Shown here: positions 51,586 through 64,000 of the stretch, piece by piece
Layout of the letters: the number at the start of each line of letters is the position of its first letter
Numbering within the stretch: the stretch's first letter is position 1
Source of the DNA: Climacium dendroides
Lineage: Eukaryota; Streptophyta; Bryopsida; Hypnales; Climaciaceae
Reading direction: 5' to 3'
Length of the DNA stretch: 64,000 bases
Assembly: GCA_950106755.1 (NCBI GenBank)
Contig: OX467082.1
Coordinates: forward strand, 32,860,001 to 32,924,000
The notes under the pieces: generated by a model
What the model saw: the letters and a program-made list of their open reading frames with translations, nothing else
What the model was told of the DNA's origin: nothing
Databases searched by the model: none
Position numbers and translations under genes: made by a program

Positions 51586-54500
51586 GGCTGCAGTTTTGAA
51601 GCACCAATTTAGACTGAACATAGGCTTGACTGGTTTGTAGGTTAGTTGCAGATTGTTGCAGAGATTCTTTTTGGTGTCTTGTGGTAAGGCATCTTCGGTG
51701 TTGATGAATGGTTGATTTACAACACCGTCAATACAAATTATTTGATGTGACACAGGGAGACCTCTTTAGTTTGATCTTCTCTGAAATGATATCATTTTGG
51801 AATATGACCTGCACACTTGTCACACTATCATTGGCTGTCATGCAGACTTTCCTCAACTTTACTAGCATGTTAATTCTGCAAAGATGTGGACCTAAAAGGT
51901 TTGATGGATGACTTCCTTATGAACTGTAGAAACAAAGAAACAAAGAATGCACCTATTGGTCCAATAATTGGAGTATTTGGGTGAATTTTTGGTCATGAGA
52001 GGCTCAAGTTAAACCCTACCTTTTGGAGCCAATTTGTCTTTAATAGGAGTGCAATTAGAGAAGGCTGAATGTCCCATCTCAAATATAAGATAGATCTCTT
52101 TAATCCTTTAACCTCGAAATCCTTTTGTGAGTTCTTGCACATTTTTGCTAATATTTTTGTATAAATATATCATTTACTTCAATTTCATCAAGTAGTTGAA
52201 ACGAAAGGTCATCATTTAAAAATTCAAGAATTGCTTGGGGTGAATGAAAACATAATTGGACAAAACTGTGGTTTTTTAAGCATTGTGTCATTATTTAGAA
52301 TATAATTGTTGGAGTGCTTTAGGATTAACTAGACTAAATCAAGTTTGGCAACAATCCTTATCACTTCTTCATCACATTGACTTTAATTTAGGAAAATTAT
52401 ACTAATAAAATTTTCTAGTCTAATTTGTCAATTAGTCACACATTCTAAAAAATGCAAAATGAAGAATGTCTTCTCACAAATTTGGTCAATTTTACCAACA
52501 TATCAAGGTCTCAGCTAAAATATAAGCAAACATGATATTTAGAACTTGACATATAGAAAATGTCCGTTAATATGTTTTATCAACATAATAAATTCTTAGG
52601 ATACAAAATTGGCCTAAGAAAAGAGGGCAAATCAAAAGTATATTCCAAAATTTAACAAGGGAATGAATACATTGAAAGTTGGAACATTGTACTCAATTAG
52701 CTAAAAACTTACAAATTACAGAGCTAAAATTACAAACTTAGATACCTCCAATTAATAAGAATTGGGTATACAACACTTAATGTAAGATTCTATGTAGATG
52801 TAAAAAGACATTCAACTTTAGCCTATTTTATTTTTCTCTAAAGACACATGTTATCAACCAAGTTAGCTTGTGAGCTTCATTCCCATTATTAAATTGTCTA
52901 CATTATTGTTGGATTTTGTTAGAAGTCAAAGAATTCAATGTTTTCTTCCTCCCATTTTCAATATTTTGGAGTAGCACAGAAAGCAATATCCAATGTAGTA
53001 GTGAAGCACTTTACATCCATAAACATAGATAGAACATACACAATGTGGATGAAAACATACATGTTTATCCTAAATGTATAAATTCATCCATAACAAAGCA
53101 ATATTGTCTCTGAATTTTGTAGCAATTAAACAATTTCATCCATTGAAAATAGAGGAATCTATCACCAAATATTCCCTAAAAAATGGTATAACTTTGAGCA
53201 CTAAATCCACACACACACCAAAAAAAAATGCATATGGCCTACTGCTGATTACGAAACGGATAGATACCCTGATCTCCCAGTAAGATACCCGTATCTGAGT
53301 TATTGATACCCTGAACCTTCGTAACAATACCCTGATGAGCCTCCGAACTCTTGCTCTCGTCGTCTTGTTCTTGCTCTTGCCCAAGCTCTAGGATTCAAAG
53401 CACCAAGGATCACCACCATCGCTACCACCCACAATTCTCCTCACCATTTTCTCAACAATGCCGAGAGCGAAGATGAAGGACGTCGAGACGGCATCGAAAT
53501 CCAAATTCTACGCCGTGAAGAAGGGCCACAAGCCGGGCATCTACACCACCTGGAAGGATTGTAACCACCAGGTCAGGCTCAATCCCAACAACACGCAATC
53601 CCAGTTACACTAATAATTGAACAAAAGTGGGATAGCCTGTATTGACAGATTCGTGATTAGGGTTCAATTTCTGGAATAAACGAGAATTTCTGGCACAGAC
53701 GAGTATTCGATGGTGTTTCTAATGAAATGGAATTGGGGTGTGCTCGGAGTTGTAATGGCAGATTCGTGATTAGGGTTTTTTTTATGGAATAGGCGAGAGT
53801 TTATGGAACAGACAAGAATTCGATGGTGTTTCTGTCTGAATAAATTGGTATTAGATACACTCGTAGCCTGTATTGGTAAATCCGTTATTAGGGTTCAATT
53901 GAAGGAGTAGACGAGAATTCGATGGCTCTCTATTTTAAATGAGTCCGAGGTGTTCTCATAGTTTGCATTTGGCAGATTCGTGATTAGAGTTCAATTTATG
54001 GAGTAGACGTGAATTTCGATGGGATTTTCAGGTGCATGGATACAGAGGAAACCAGTACCAGGGCTTTGATTGTCGAACAGAAGCAGAGCAGTACATGGGT
54101 GGTGGTTCGACCTTGGTATTGATTCCAGCCATTTCTGAATCCAAGTCTCCGAAACTGGTGAAGGTGAAGCGTACCGGTTTCGCAACGCCAAGACGCGGGC
54201 GACCGTCCACCACAGCTGCGGTGTGTGTGAGCACAACGTTTTCGAAATTTGCAATGTGTGTTTTGTGTGAGTGTTGTTGTTTTAGGGTTGATTGTAATTG
54301 AGGAAGGTAAACTATTGTGGAACTGTATTTTGTTCTCTAAGAGATACTGTTTGGTTGTTTGGTTGTTTGCAGGCTGTAAATTCGACGGGAGCTTCGGAAA
54401 GCTTGGCGGTGAGTTTATTGTTGAATCTGTTGCTGAGGTAGATGCAGCCTTTCTTGTTTTGCTTTGCTTTTTCGTTTCCTGGTGGGGTGAGATCAATAAA

Positions 54501-57500
54501 AAAAATTGGTTGAGTCTATTAATTCTGGCTTATTTTGCATACGATTTGTGTTATTTAGGTAGCTGCAATGCAATTTATGGCGACTTACAACAGATTTTTA
54601 AATTCTGGCTAAATAATCACATTTTCCTCCTTAAAAATACAGTTTTTGACGATACTTAATCCATAAAAGAATAGCTGGGTAGATGTTCAGAATTGGGGTT
54701 GAAAGAGTTGGAAATTTCAGCTGTGTGATTCTGAGCCCCAGAATCTCATCTCTTGCCTTCATCCTGGAGATTTCAAATTCCGTTTACCAAATCGCCTTCA
54801 TTCTAAGAGCACAAGTCTTAAACTGTGGCACCTGCTAACATATGTACCTTTTTGGTGGACAAAACTGTACCCAACAATAGTTGGAGTTCGTTGAAGCTTT
54901 TTTGGTTGCTATAGCAACCGTCTACGTGATAACAGAATGCATCACTTCTCCCTTCATTGACAATTTATTGAGCAAACCTTCTACATGGCCTGTAACGAGA
55001 GGACTCTTGTCAGGAAAGCTATTTTGTTGGCACGGAGTTTATGTTATTTACAGGACTTTCTTGCAATGTACGATGCTGTTATTTCTTGCAGGATGATGTA
55101 TACCAAGTGGAATATGATGGTGCTTCAAAAAGCAATCCAGGTCCGGCTGGCTCTGGGGCTTTGGTGCGGCGTCCTGATGGGTCTGTGGTACGTTTTTGCT
55201 CTTTGGGTGGTATTGCTGTTCCATGATTTTCGATATTCCTTGCTTCGATTTTTCACCTTTTGTATTTTGCACTATCTGCATTCTCAATTCATAGAGTGTT
55301 CAGTGTCTCCCATGTAGTAATTGTTGCAATTTGAATACAATTTGAATGCACTTTGACTTAATAAGAGATTGTAGTTTGAGGATGTCGTTGCATTGACCTG
55401 TTGTGAATCGTAGGTGTGTGAGCTCAGAGAAGGAATTGGATCAGCAACAAACAACGTTGCAGAATATCGAGCATTCATATTAGGTTTGAAGGGAGCGCTT
55501 GACAGAGGAATCTATCGAGTGAGGGTTCAAGGGGATTCTAAACTTGTTTGTGAACAGGTATGCTTGATTTTCTGAGGGCACCTTTGTTACAAAGCTTTAG
55601 TACAGTACCGTTTTTCTGGCTTTGTGCAAATTGTCCCATTTTATTTTTTTATTGACCAACGCGTGCAATGTTCTTCAATGATTCTGTTGAAATTAAATTT
55701 GGTCCCATTTGAGTTGTATTTTTCACGTTTTGATCAGTCGAATTTATAACCAGTCGATCGTTTAACCCTGAATCCTCACTTTGTGAAAAATGACTTGCAG
55801 CACTGTTATAAGAATCGTGTTTTCAATCTGCAGTGTTGGGGTCTGCGGTGCAGGTCTTAGGTAGATGGAAAGTGAATCAACCGACGCTTGCCATTTTGTG
55901 TAGAGAGGCACAAAGGTTGATTGAGAATTTCTCAGAATTTTCTGTACTGCATGTCGACCGAGTACGTTCTTTTCATTCCCAATTTCTAGCATCATTAAAT
56001 TATTGAAAGATAGAGCACATTTAATTTAGGTTCGACTTGGCACAATTTTTTGTGATAGGTTTGTCGCTATCATCAATCGTGTTGAGCGAAGTAAGTGCGA
56101 TCAAAATGATGTTATATGCTCGATTCCACGTTGTCCATGCGGGGCAATTCGCAGGAGAGTAAAACTAAAGTGGAGATATGGTCAGAAATAAAGCTGAGAC
56201 CTCGGCAGATATGTCTCAAATGGTGGCAATTAGTTTTCACTTGACATTTTATTACCTTCTACTCTATGCAGGAGTTCAATTCAGCGGCTGACAAGCTAGC
56301 AAATGAAGCCGTTTCTCTACCAGGTATCAAAACTACCCGTCTTTTAAAGTCCCTCTAGGGTATCTGTTACATTGACATGCCATAACTTCTCTTTGTGGTC
56401 AACTAAGGCAGGTATCTTAAAAAAAAAGAGGCTTACCACACCAGAGGAAAGTCACTGAAGTGGAACCATGTCATTTAGGCAAGTGGCTACCACACTAAAG
56501 GAACAACAAGAACGATTGAAGATTCCCTTTTGTCATTCCAGCTGACTTTAGGTATCGTATGTGGCACATGATAGATGACATGGCAATGAAGAAACGAGTG
56601 ATCTTCCTGAAAATTCATGAAATGAGGAAAAGAAAGAGCTTTTATTTAGTATATATGCCATGTGGACTAGGGTCTGCGGAAGTGATGCTGCCTGCCTCTG
56701 TGGCTTTGCAACGCCCTTATTTTTTTTCTTAGTTTGAGAATTTTCTGGATATTTATTCTCTGTTGCAGAGACAAAGTTTGTGAGCTCATTTCCCAGTGCA
56801 AGGACTGGGAAGACGGAGGCTGCGCTTTTGGGGGGCTCCGACTGGCGACAGTGCAGGGAAAGTAAAACGTACGGAGCTTTTGATTTTTCGCAGAGCTCTC
56901 AATTGCGGCTGGCCTGCAAGTCCTACTATTTGGGCTTTCGCCCTTCTCCTGTGGTAGGAGCCCAGTGGTTACGGAACACATTCTCTCCTACCAAGGCTAT
57001 ACGAGCCCTTGCTTTAGTAGCAAGACCTAGGGTATGCTATGCTTATCCTGCATGGCACTTTGTTATTTCTAGTTACTCCCTCTCTTATGTTTGACTTGTC
57101 CTGTTTTTCTGTTTTGGTATTGACAATTTGTGCTTTCAAAGTTTTGTATTTCAACTTTGTGGACAAGGTCGTCGTGCATAATATGTGTGCTTCGTCTCCA
57201 TAGCGATAGTCTGGAGACCTGTACCTTTATTTTCACTACAGGTTTTTAACAGTGAACTCAATAGGCTCTATGTGGCATGTACAGGTTAGTAGTTCAAGTT
57301 GGGCTTTGACAAGGAGGTGCTTTACTAACATGACTGTGAGGTAGCTCTCATGACTACGTCCATTCTATATATCCTTCTCAGATTCTAAAAGCTTTTGTGG
57401 CAACTTCAACGCAGCACTCCAATTAAAATCTTGTTTTATGGAAATTTCTGATCATTAGGGGGTGTAAGATTGGGTGCGTGGGAGATTCCATTTGTTGGTT

Positions 57501-60500
57501 TTTTGCTTCTCTAGTTAATTCAAAATTTTGGCCTAATTTGTGTCACTCAAATGGGCAGTCTCTAGTTGGTGTAAACCTCAAGGGTCCCTCAACAGTTACA
57601 GTTTAGGGGTAGGGCACTATCGATCTTCAAGCTTTTGAGGGATCTTGACGTATACACCACGGAGACAATCGGCCACAAAGTCGGCCTAGAATTTGAAATA
57701 ACCGAGATAGCAAGGGAAGCCCCCTGGAACACTCCCTATTACTGCTGTACACACACAGTTGCAGTACACCGTTTTAGAGTGCTATATAAAAGAAGGTTTT
57801 GCTATCATGAGGGGCTACATATCTCATGGCTTTGGAAGTGGATGTGCAGGCTCCTTTTGTAGTTCTGGCTCTGCCAAGTCACGCAAGCGTTAATCTCCAA
57901 ACACTCAAGACATTACACAAATTAAAGGCTCTTTGCAGTCTGATCATGTATTCTTCATCAAGCCAAATAAGGGGATAATTACTTAGCCCCACTTCAATTT
58001 TAGCTGTAATATTAGAATGTCATCCCTTCTTTTGGAGATCTTGGGCACAGGATATGATCATATTTATGCTCATATCTTTTCGAGAACACAGAAGCTCTGT
58101 ACTGTACTGTACTGTACTTCTAATGTGGGTACTGGGAGTTGTATTCAACAATAATCAGGAAAGAAGGATTGAAAGGAAGTAGCAGTTACTTAGAGGCCTC
58201 TCTGAAATTTGCATTGCTTCCACTCCTGCAGGTTTTCCATCCTTTGTTGGAGATGATTCGTGATCTGTGCCATCCGTTTACTCGTTTTACATTTCCAATT
58301 TTGCAGAAAGCTTTTGCATTGCCTGGATGGACTTTTCTTTTGCAATGGCTCTGAAAATCTAATGCCGGGCTGTCCGGGCTTCGGCGAAGTGCTATTCGAG
58401 GAAACCCAAGTCATTGGACTCCCACAGCTCTTTGTTCCCTGTATTCACCAATGCAACACTTGTGTGCAGAAGTTTGATTTTGCACTATGATTTTGCACTA
58501 GAGCAAGTGAGAAATTATACCCTGTTGGCTGCAGCTCCGGATGAGAATAAAATAAGGGTATTTAGAAACTTGGATGGTCACTTACACTGATTTATCATAT
58601 CAGTGCATGTGGCACTATCATACCAAGCTCTCTAATTTGACAATGTTGATAAAACCTTGGAACTTATGCATACAATTTTGGGATTGATTTTCTTTTACTA
58701 AGGTCCACTTTAACAATAAGGGATTGACTTTGACTAAGAGCCAAATTCTTCTTCAAAATATGAGCCTTTAGTTTGTAAACTAAATATTTTTTGAAGTTTG
58801 TAGTACACTCTAACCCCTTTAATTTGACTACTTGGGAAGGCAATTATATTACATGTCAAATGCTCCATTTGAATGTGAGACAAGTGTATTTTTAACCAAT
58901 GACATTGTGATAGTGTATAGGATGTTCATAAATGTCATTTTAAAGAATGTCATATTAAAGAGGGTTGAATAGTTTTGGTTTACTAAATTTTATAGTTTAC
59001 TTGAGTTATGTGTACAACTATTAATTAGACATGCTAAACCTTACAAGTAGTTAAAATCTTAAACTAATCAATTAAGTGTATGTGTTTACGACTACCATTG
59101 CGAGAGTATTATATTATATAATATAATGATGTGCACATTATAAAATGTAACAAACAACTAAATATGTATTCAATTTCATTGAAGAATTGAACAATTGTAA
59201 AATGCAATGGTGTGAATGATATATTTCAAAAACCTTTGAATATAATAATTCATTCATTTTTAAGATGAAATATTGACACAATTATCAATTTGAATACACA
59301 AAAAATTAACATACTTAATTTTATTAAAATTTAATTTTAAAAACTATTATAATTTTTTTCTATTTTAATGTAACAATCATGTTTGATGGCTATAGTTATA
59401 ACAATATCAATCCATATAAATGGGATGTTCTAATGAAGTGTGTAGTTGATTTAAATTTAAGATAATTGCACCTAAAATCAACCTATAGAGATTCATGTCT
59501 AAAATATACAACCTCTATCTATAAAAATGTAGGATTGATTTTAGACACATTAATTTTTAACACTTTAAAATTTCATAATTTATTTATTTGGATCATTAAA
59601 AAATTCATTCTATAATAATAATATTGAATTCTTGTGGCATGCCAATAAGATCCAAACCAAAATCAAATCAATATTAGGAACTACATTCAGATCCTTATCC
59701 AAATATTTTGAGGCGTTGTTACCTCATCTTGTTGATCTCTATTTGTTCAAGAATGTGACAAATATAGAATATTCTACCTCTAGCCATTTATTATAAGGAA
59801 CTTATTTGCTAAACTCTAAAAGGATAAGACCAAATATGAAGGTACTTTGCCAAATATAATTCAATTTTTTAACCAACATTAAGAATGTGTCCCTATCACC
59901 AAGATGAAATAGGTCCTCTCTGCATTTTTACGTTCCTTAAAATTCATTCATTGAACACTTTAAATCTTTAATGTCCTTACTAGGTTAAAATGTGACAATT
60001 GCACTATATTCTACCTCTAGCCATTTACTACAAAAACAACTTGACTTCCGTAACCCTTAAGATCCAAACACCATTTTTTTTACAATATAGTGATTTTGAG
60101 CAGCTCATTATGAACAAAATTTTAATTTTTTTCCTTTGAAATTTTCACACAATATATGCCCAAGGAGTAGCTTTTAGGCACAACAATTTTCATAACTTTT
60201 GAATATATGATTAAAAAGTTATTGTATGATATGTAATTTTTATTGTTTGGCAAGAAGCTCAAACAACTCAAAAAATTCGAATTTTTAAGAAATAAAAATT
60301 TAAATTTAGTTTTCTAGATTTATTTATATGTAAAAAATTTTGAATTTTGAATTTGAATTATTTCTATTTTGATTAACCCCTAAATGCCCAAGGCACCAAA
60401 TTTTGGTATCAGTGATACTTTGAAGTTAAATAAAACCTAACCAAATTTCTATTTTTAGAAGTTTATATTTAGAAATTTTATTTTTGAAGTCTAGTTTTAG

Positions 60501-63500
60501 CATCAAAAATCCAATTTTGAAAATGATTTATTATGATTTTTCTACTCAAGATTTTGTGCAAGGGTAAGTATAGCAACCTTGACTTTCCATGGTGTTGAGT
60601 ACTCTTGGAAATTAGCCTCAAATACACTAAATCTTGAAGAAAAAATCACATTAGAAATTCATTTTAAAAAGTTATAAAGTATATCTTGAGAAGCCATAAA
60701 TTGATTGGAATTGTGCATATTATATCACTCCATAATTTTTTGGTGACCAACTTTTTAGATTTGACATGTGAAAAAAGGATTGAAAGACTTCAAATCACTT
60801 TCACAGTTTTAACACCCCCATGATCAAACATTATAATCTTTCAATGTGATAATTTGTGTTTTCTTTTTTCATGTAATCTCTAATATATTTAATTTGAATA
60901 TGTATAGTTACAATTTTTTAAAAATTGATACAAGCTTATCAAAATGTTGGCAATTTAGAGCAAATTCCTAGAAACTCAAAAAAGGCTTGGACATTTAGGG
61001 GTTAACAAGATGAAAGTTATAAAGAGTCTTAGTTTGCAAGAAGTTATGGACTCTCAACTCTAAAATAAACTTTAAAGAGTTTTGTTTAACTTGAATTTTC
61101 AATATTTTTGAAAAAAATAAAATCATTGAGAATAAATTGTTTATTACAACATTACAACCATTAGGATTGTCATTTTTCAATTTCATAAGTAAATTCTTAA
61201 CAATTTAGTATTTAAAAGCATAATCTAGTTTTTATTTATTTATTATTTTTTTCAGCATGAATATGAAATTTTTTTTGTTTGAAATTCTTTATATGGATTT
61301 CCAACTTATTTTTTCAACATAGTATGGAGAATATAAGTTGCAAGATCTATACATTTTTGTGTAAAAATTTTGAATGATATTTGGGAAGAGCTAAAAATAC
61401 TTCTTTTTTTAAATTCAAGTGACTCAATCCTGTAGTTGGTAAGCTTTTTTATTCTAAAATTTTAGGAAGACATACTTTGAGAAGTTGACTAAAGAATCCC
61501 ACAAGAAGATTTGTTAATGAATAAATATAGATGAAGATTATAGCCTTGCTTTGGATTTAAGTACTTTAAAGCAATTTTGGACCTAAAAACATCAAATTCT
61601 TTAGGATTTAACCTCTAGGAATTCAAAGGGGAGGATGTTAGATGTAGATTAGAAATAATTTTAGCAAAATAAATTATGATATGAGTAAAATTTAGATTTT
61701 ATTTCTTCATTTCTACAAGTTTTACTTTTCTTCACACCCCTACATGAGCCCATCATGAACCTCACACAATAATCATGAAGCACCAAGTGACTACATTGTA
61801 TTGGTGAAAAATAGACAAAAAAATGTATTTTCATTATCATTTGATGTACTTCATCCATTCCCTATAGCTTTAACAATAAGCTCTCCAAAACATTCATAAT
61901 TCAAATAGTAAATGCCATCTCTCTTAGGGATTAATAAGAATTGCTTTACATCTAGATACCGGGCCAATTTGTTGTATAAGAGGTTCCAAATCCTCACTTG
62001 TGATTGGACAAAATTGAAATCAATCCAAACACATTTTCACCAAGAGGCCAAGCTAATTTAGCAGAATGAATTTTTTATTCAAAAAAGACATAATTTGACA
62101 TGGCTTTAGCTCGATGAATTGGATGCATCTAAAATGGAAAGCCGATTCTTGGCCTTGAGGCCAATGTCAAATTTTAATTTTAAAAAATTCTTTTATAAAA
62201 TAATATTTTTTCAACAAATCAAATTCATTGGATTTTGTACCAAGCCTCTAGGTGTAAAGTAGCCTCAACAAGAGAAAAAGGACTAAAATCTTTTAGGTGC
62301 TATTACATTGGTTTGGCTTCTTGGCCTCAAGACCTTTAAATATGGAAGAATTGGTCCCCCATTACAATTTTATTCTAATGAGAGGTTGAAGATCATGGCC
62401 TTAAGTCTAAAAAGGGTTGAAATTTTGTGCAATCACCTCGAGGAGAATTGGCCAGGCCTCTAGGTTTTACTAAACTAGTCTAAATTCTTGGCCTCAAAGC
62501 CTTTTCATATAGGAAAATTGATCCCTGTCCTAATCTTATTTCAATGAATAGTTGAAGATGATCTTAAGCCTGAAAAGGAATGAAATTTTGTGCAATCACC
62601 TCGAGGAGAATTGGCCAGGCCTCTAGGTTTTACTAAACTAGTCTAAATTCTTGGCCTCAAAGCCTTTCCATATAGGAAAATTGGCCCCTGTCCTAATCTT
62701 ATTTCAATGAATAGTTGAAGATGATCTTAAGCCTAAAAAGGGATGAAATTTTGTGCAATTGGCCTCCAGTGGAACTGGTCTAGCCTCTAGGTGTAAAGGG
62801 TTGGGATGAACTGACCCCTCACTTTTCCCACCTAAGGTCATTTCAGGGATGCATGTAAAAAAAACAAGCCCCCCTATTTTGTACTTGATAAATTTACCAA
62901 CTTCCTAGGTAATTTGGGTCCTCTATTTAAAAATATATGAATTCAAAATTTGAAAATTTTATCATGTGTGGAAAATTAAAAAATTTAAGCATTTTCCCTC
63001 ATAAAGTGGCCCTACTATTATGTGCCTCTTACCTCCTAATTTTTTTTAATTTTTTTTGTCTCTAAACAAAAATACTGTAAGCTTAATACGGTACATCCAA
63101 TAAAATCATTTCCAACGTCCTTCTCAAGATTTTGAACAGCAGAAGGCCAATTATAAAGTTCCGTGCTGGGTGGCCCAAGGCCTTCTGACATGTCCAGCTT
63201 CCTCAGCCACGTACCGACCAACCCCTACAACATCTACGAAAACTACCCTCAAAACCTAGACGAAAACATCTACCAAACTCACCACATCTACCCAGGAGAA
63301 ACACCAAGCTCTCGCCCTCTTCTGCCTTCCTGCCAAGCTTCTCTTCCACCTCCTTTATTATTCTATTGTCCATCACTCTCACACGCCATTGCCGAATTCC
63401 TGCAGAGCTTGATTATAAACTCCAGAGCTCGCAGGGTTTCCTCCTTGTGTGAGGGAGGCCGCTGGCGGGCGTTGCAAGGGCCATTCATCAGGTGAGTGCT

Positions 63501-64000
63501 CAGGCTATGGAGATTGTTTTGGGGGCTTCTGAGATGGCCGGTGGAGGAAATGGGGAGGGTTAGGGTTTGGCGGTTGTTCTCCGCATTGGAATCGGTTAGG
63601 GGGTTTGATAGTTGGAGCGTTGATCCGGATTTCGATGTCTTGTTTGGTTTGTTTGTTCTTTGGGTGATGAGAGAATTTCCGCGAATTGCGGTGGGTAGGA
63701 GGACGTTTGTTCAATTGGTGGAGTTTTTTCGCTTTGGGGGGAGCTGGGAAGTGTCATCTTGTGTGTTTTACTTTGCTTGATGCTCATCTATCGATGTGTG
63801 TTGGATTTTTGGGCGCGACAGGCGGTCTGTTGTGGGCGGCGATCGTCGCGTGGAGGGTCGATTCTTGAGTTGGACGGTGATTGCGTGTGACCGAGGCGTT
63901 TGTGTGCCGTAATTGGGGGAGTGGGACGGTTCTCTTTGGATGTGCGGAGGCATTTGTTGAGATTCTTAGATCTGGAATCGGGTTCTGGGATTTTGCTACT

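Overview
This is nuclear DNA of a land plant: AT-rich, transposon-dense, with compact genes split by many short GT-AG introns. The best clue to lineage is an NLR immune-receptor gene whose N-terminal domain is an alpha/beta-hydrolase (hydrolase-NBS-LRR). That architecture was first described in liverworts, so a bryophyte, probably a liverwort, is my best guess; another non-flowering lineage is possible. All gene models were read by eye from reading frames, splice sites and remembered protein families; no search was run.

Layout. 1-10.2 kb is a nest of CACTA (En/Spm-like) DNA transposons: element A (1-2281), a decayed gene-carrying element C (about 2282-8389) with an En/Spm accessory-type domain and an FCP1/HAD-phosphatase-like domain, and a fragment B (8390-10233). 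10.2-14.5 kb is non-coding with two MITEs. 14.5-21.9 kb is the hydrolase-NB-ARC-LRR gene (minus strand) with about 49 near-identical 24-residue LRRs, a decayed 3' LRR tail and a CACTA MITE inside that tail. 25.2-26.8 kb holds pieces of an inositol trisphosphate 5/6-kinase (ITPK) gene, N-terminal part on plus and C-terminal part on minus.

29.9-51.6 kb is the most remarkable region. The ancestral locus seems to have been a divergent pair: a nuclear group II intron maturase/reverse-transcriptase-like gene (minus) and an organellar leucyl-tRNA synthetase gene (plus), sharing a promoter region. The LeuRS gene is complete (21 exons, 41334-51585, 1002 residues). Its 5' part, the shared promoter and the start of the maturase gene are repeated as a head-to-head palindrome with 3015-bp arms, no indels and no mismatch in the parts compared (36784-39798 and 39913-42927; paired coordinates sum to 79711). 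The left LeuRS copy has lost about 5.0 kb (HIGH and editing exons), yet its exon phases still match and it runs in frame into the maturase coding sequence, predicting a 799-residue LeuRS-maturase chimera on the minus strand.

53.5-58.4 kb is an intact nine-exon RNase H gene (viroplasmin-like N-domain plus RNase HI domain with all four acidic residues). 58.4-63.1 kb is AT-rich non-coding DNA with a TTAA-flanked inverted-repeat element and a 163-bp tandem repeat. 63.1-64 kb looks like the start of another gene running off the window.

The coding genes divide into immunity (NLR), organellar gene expression (LeuRS, maturase-like) and nucleic-acid metabolism (RNase H). The rest is mostly transposons and decayed gene fragments.
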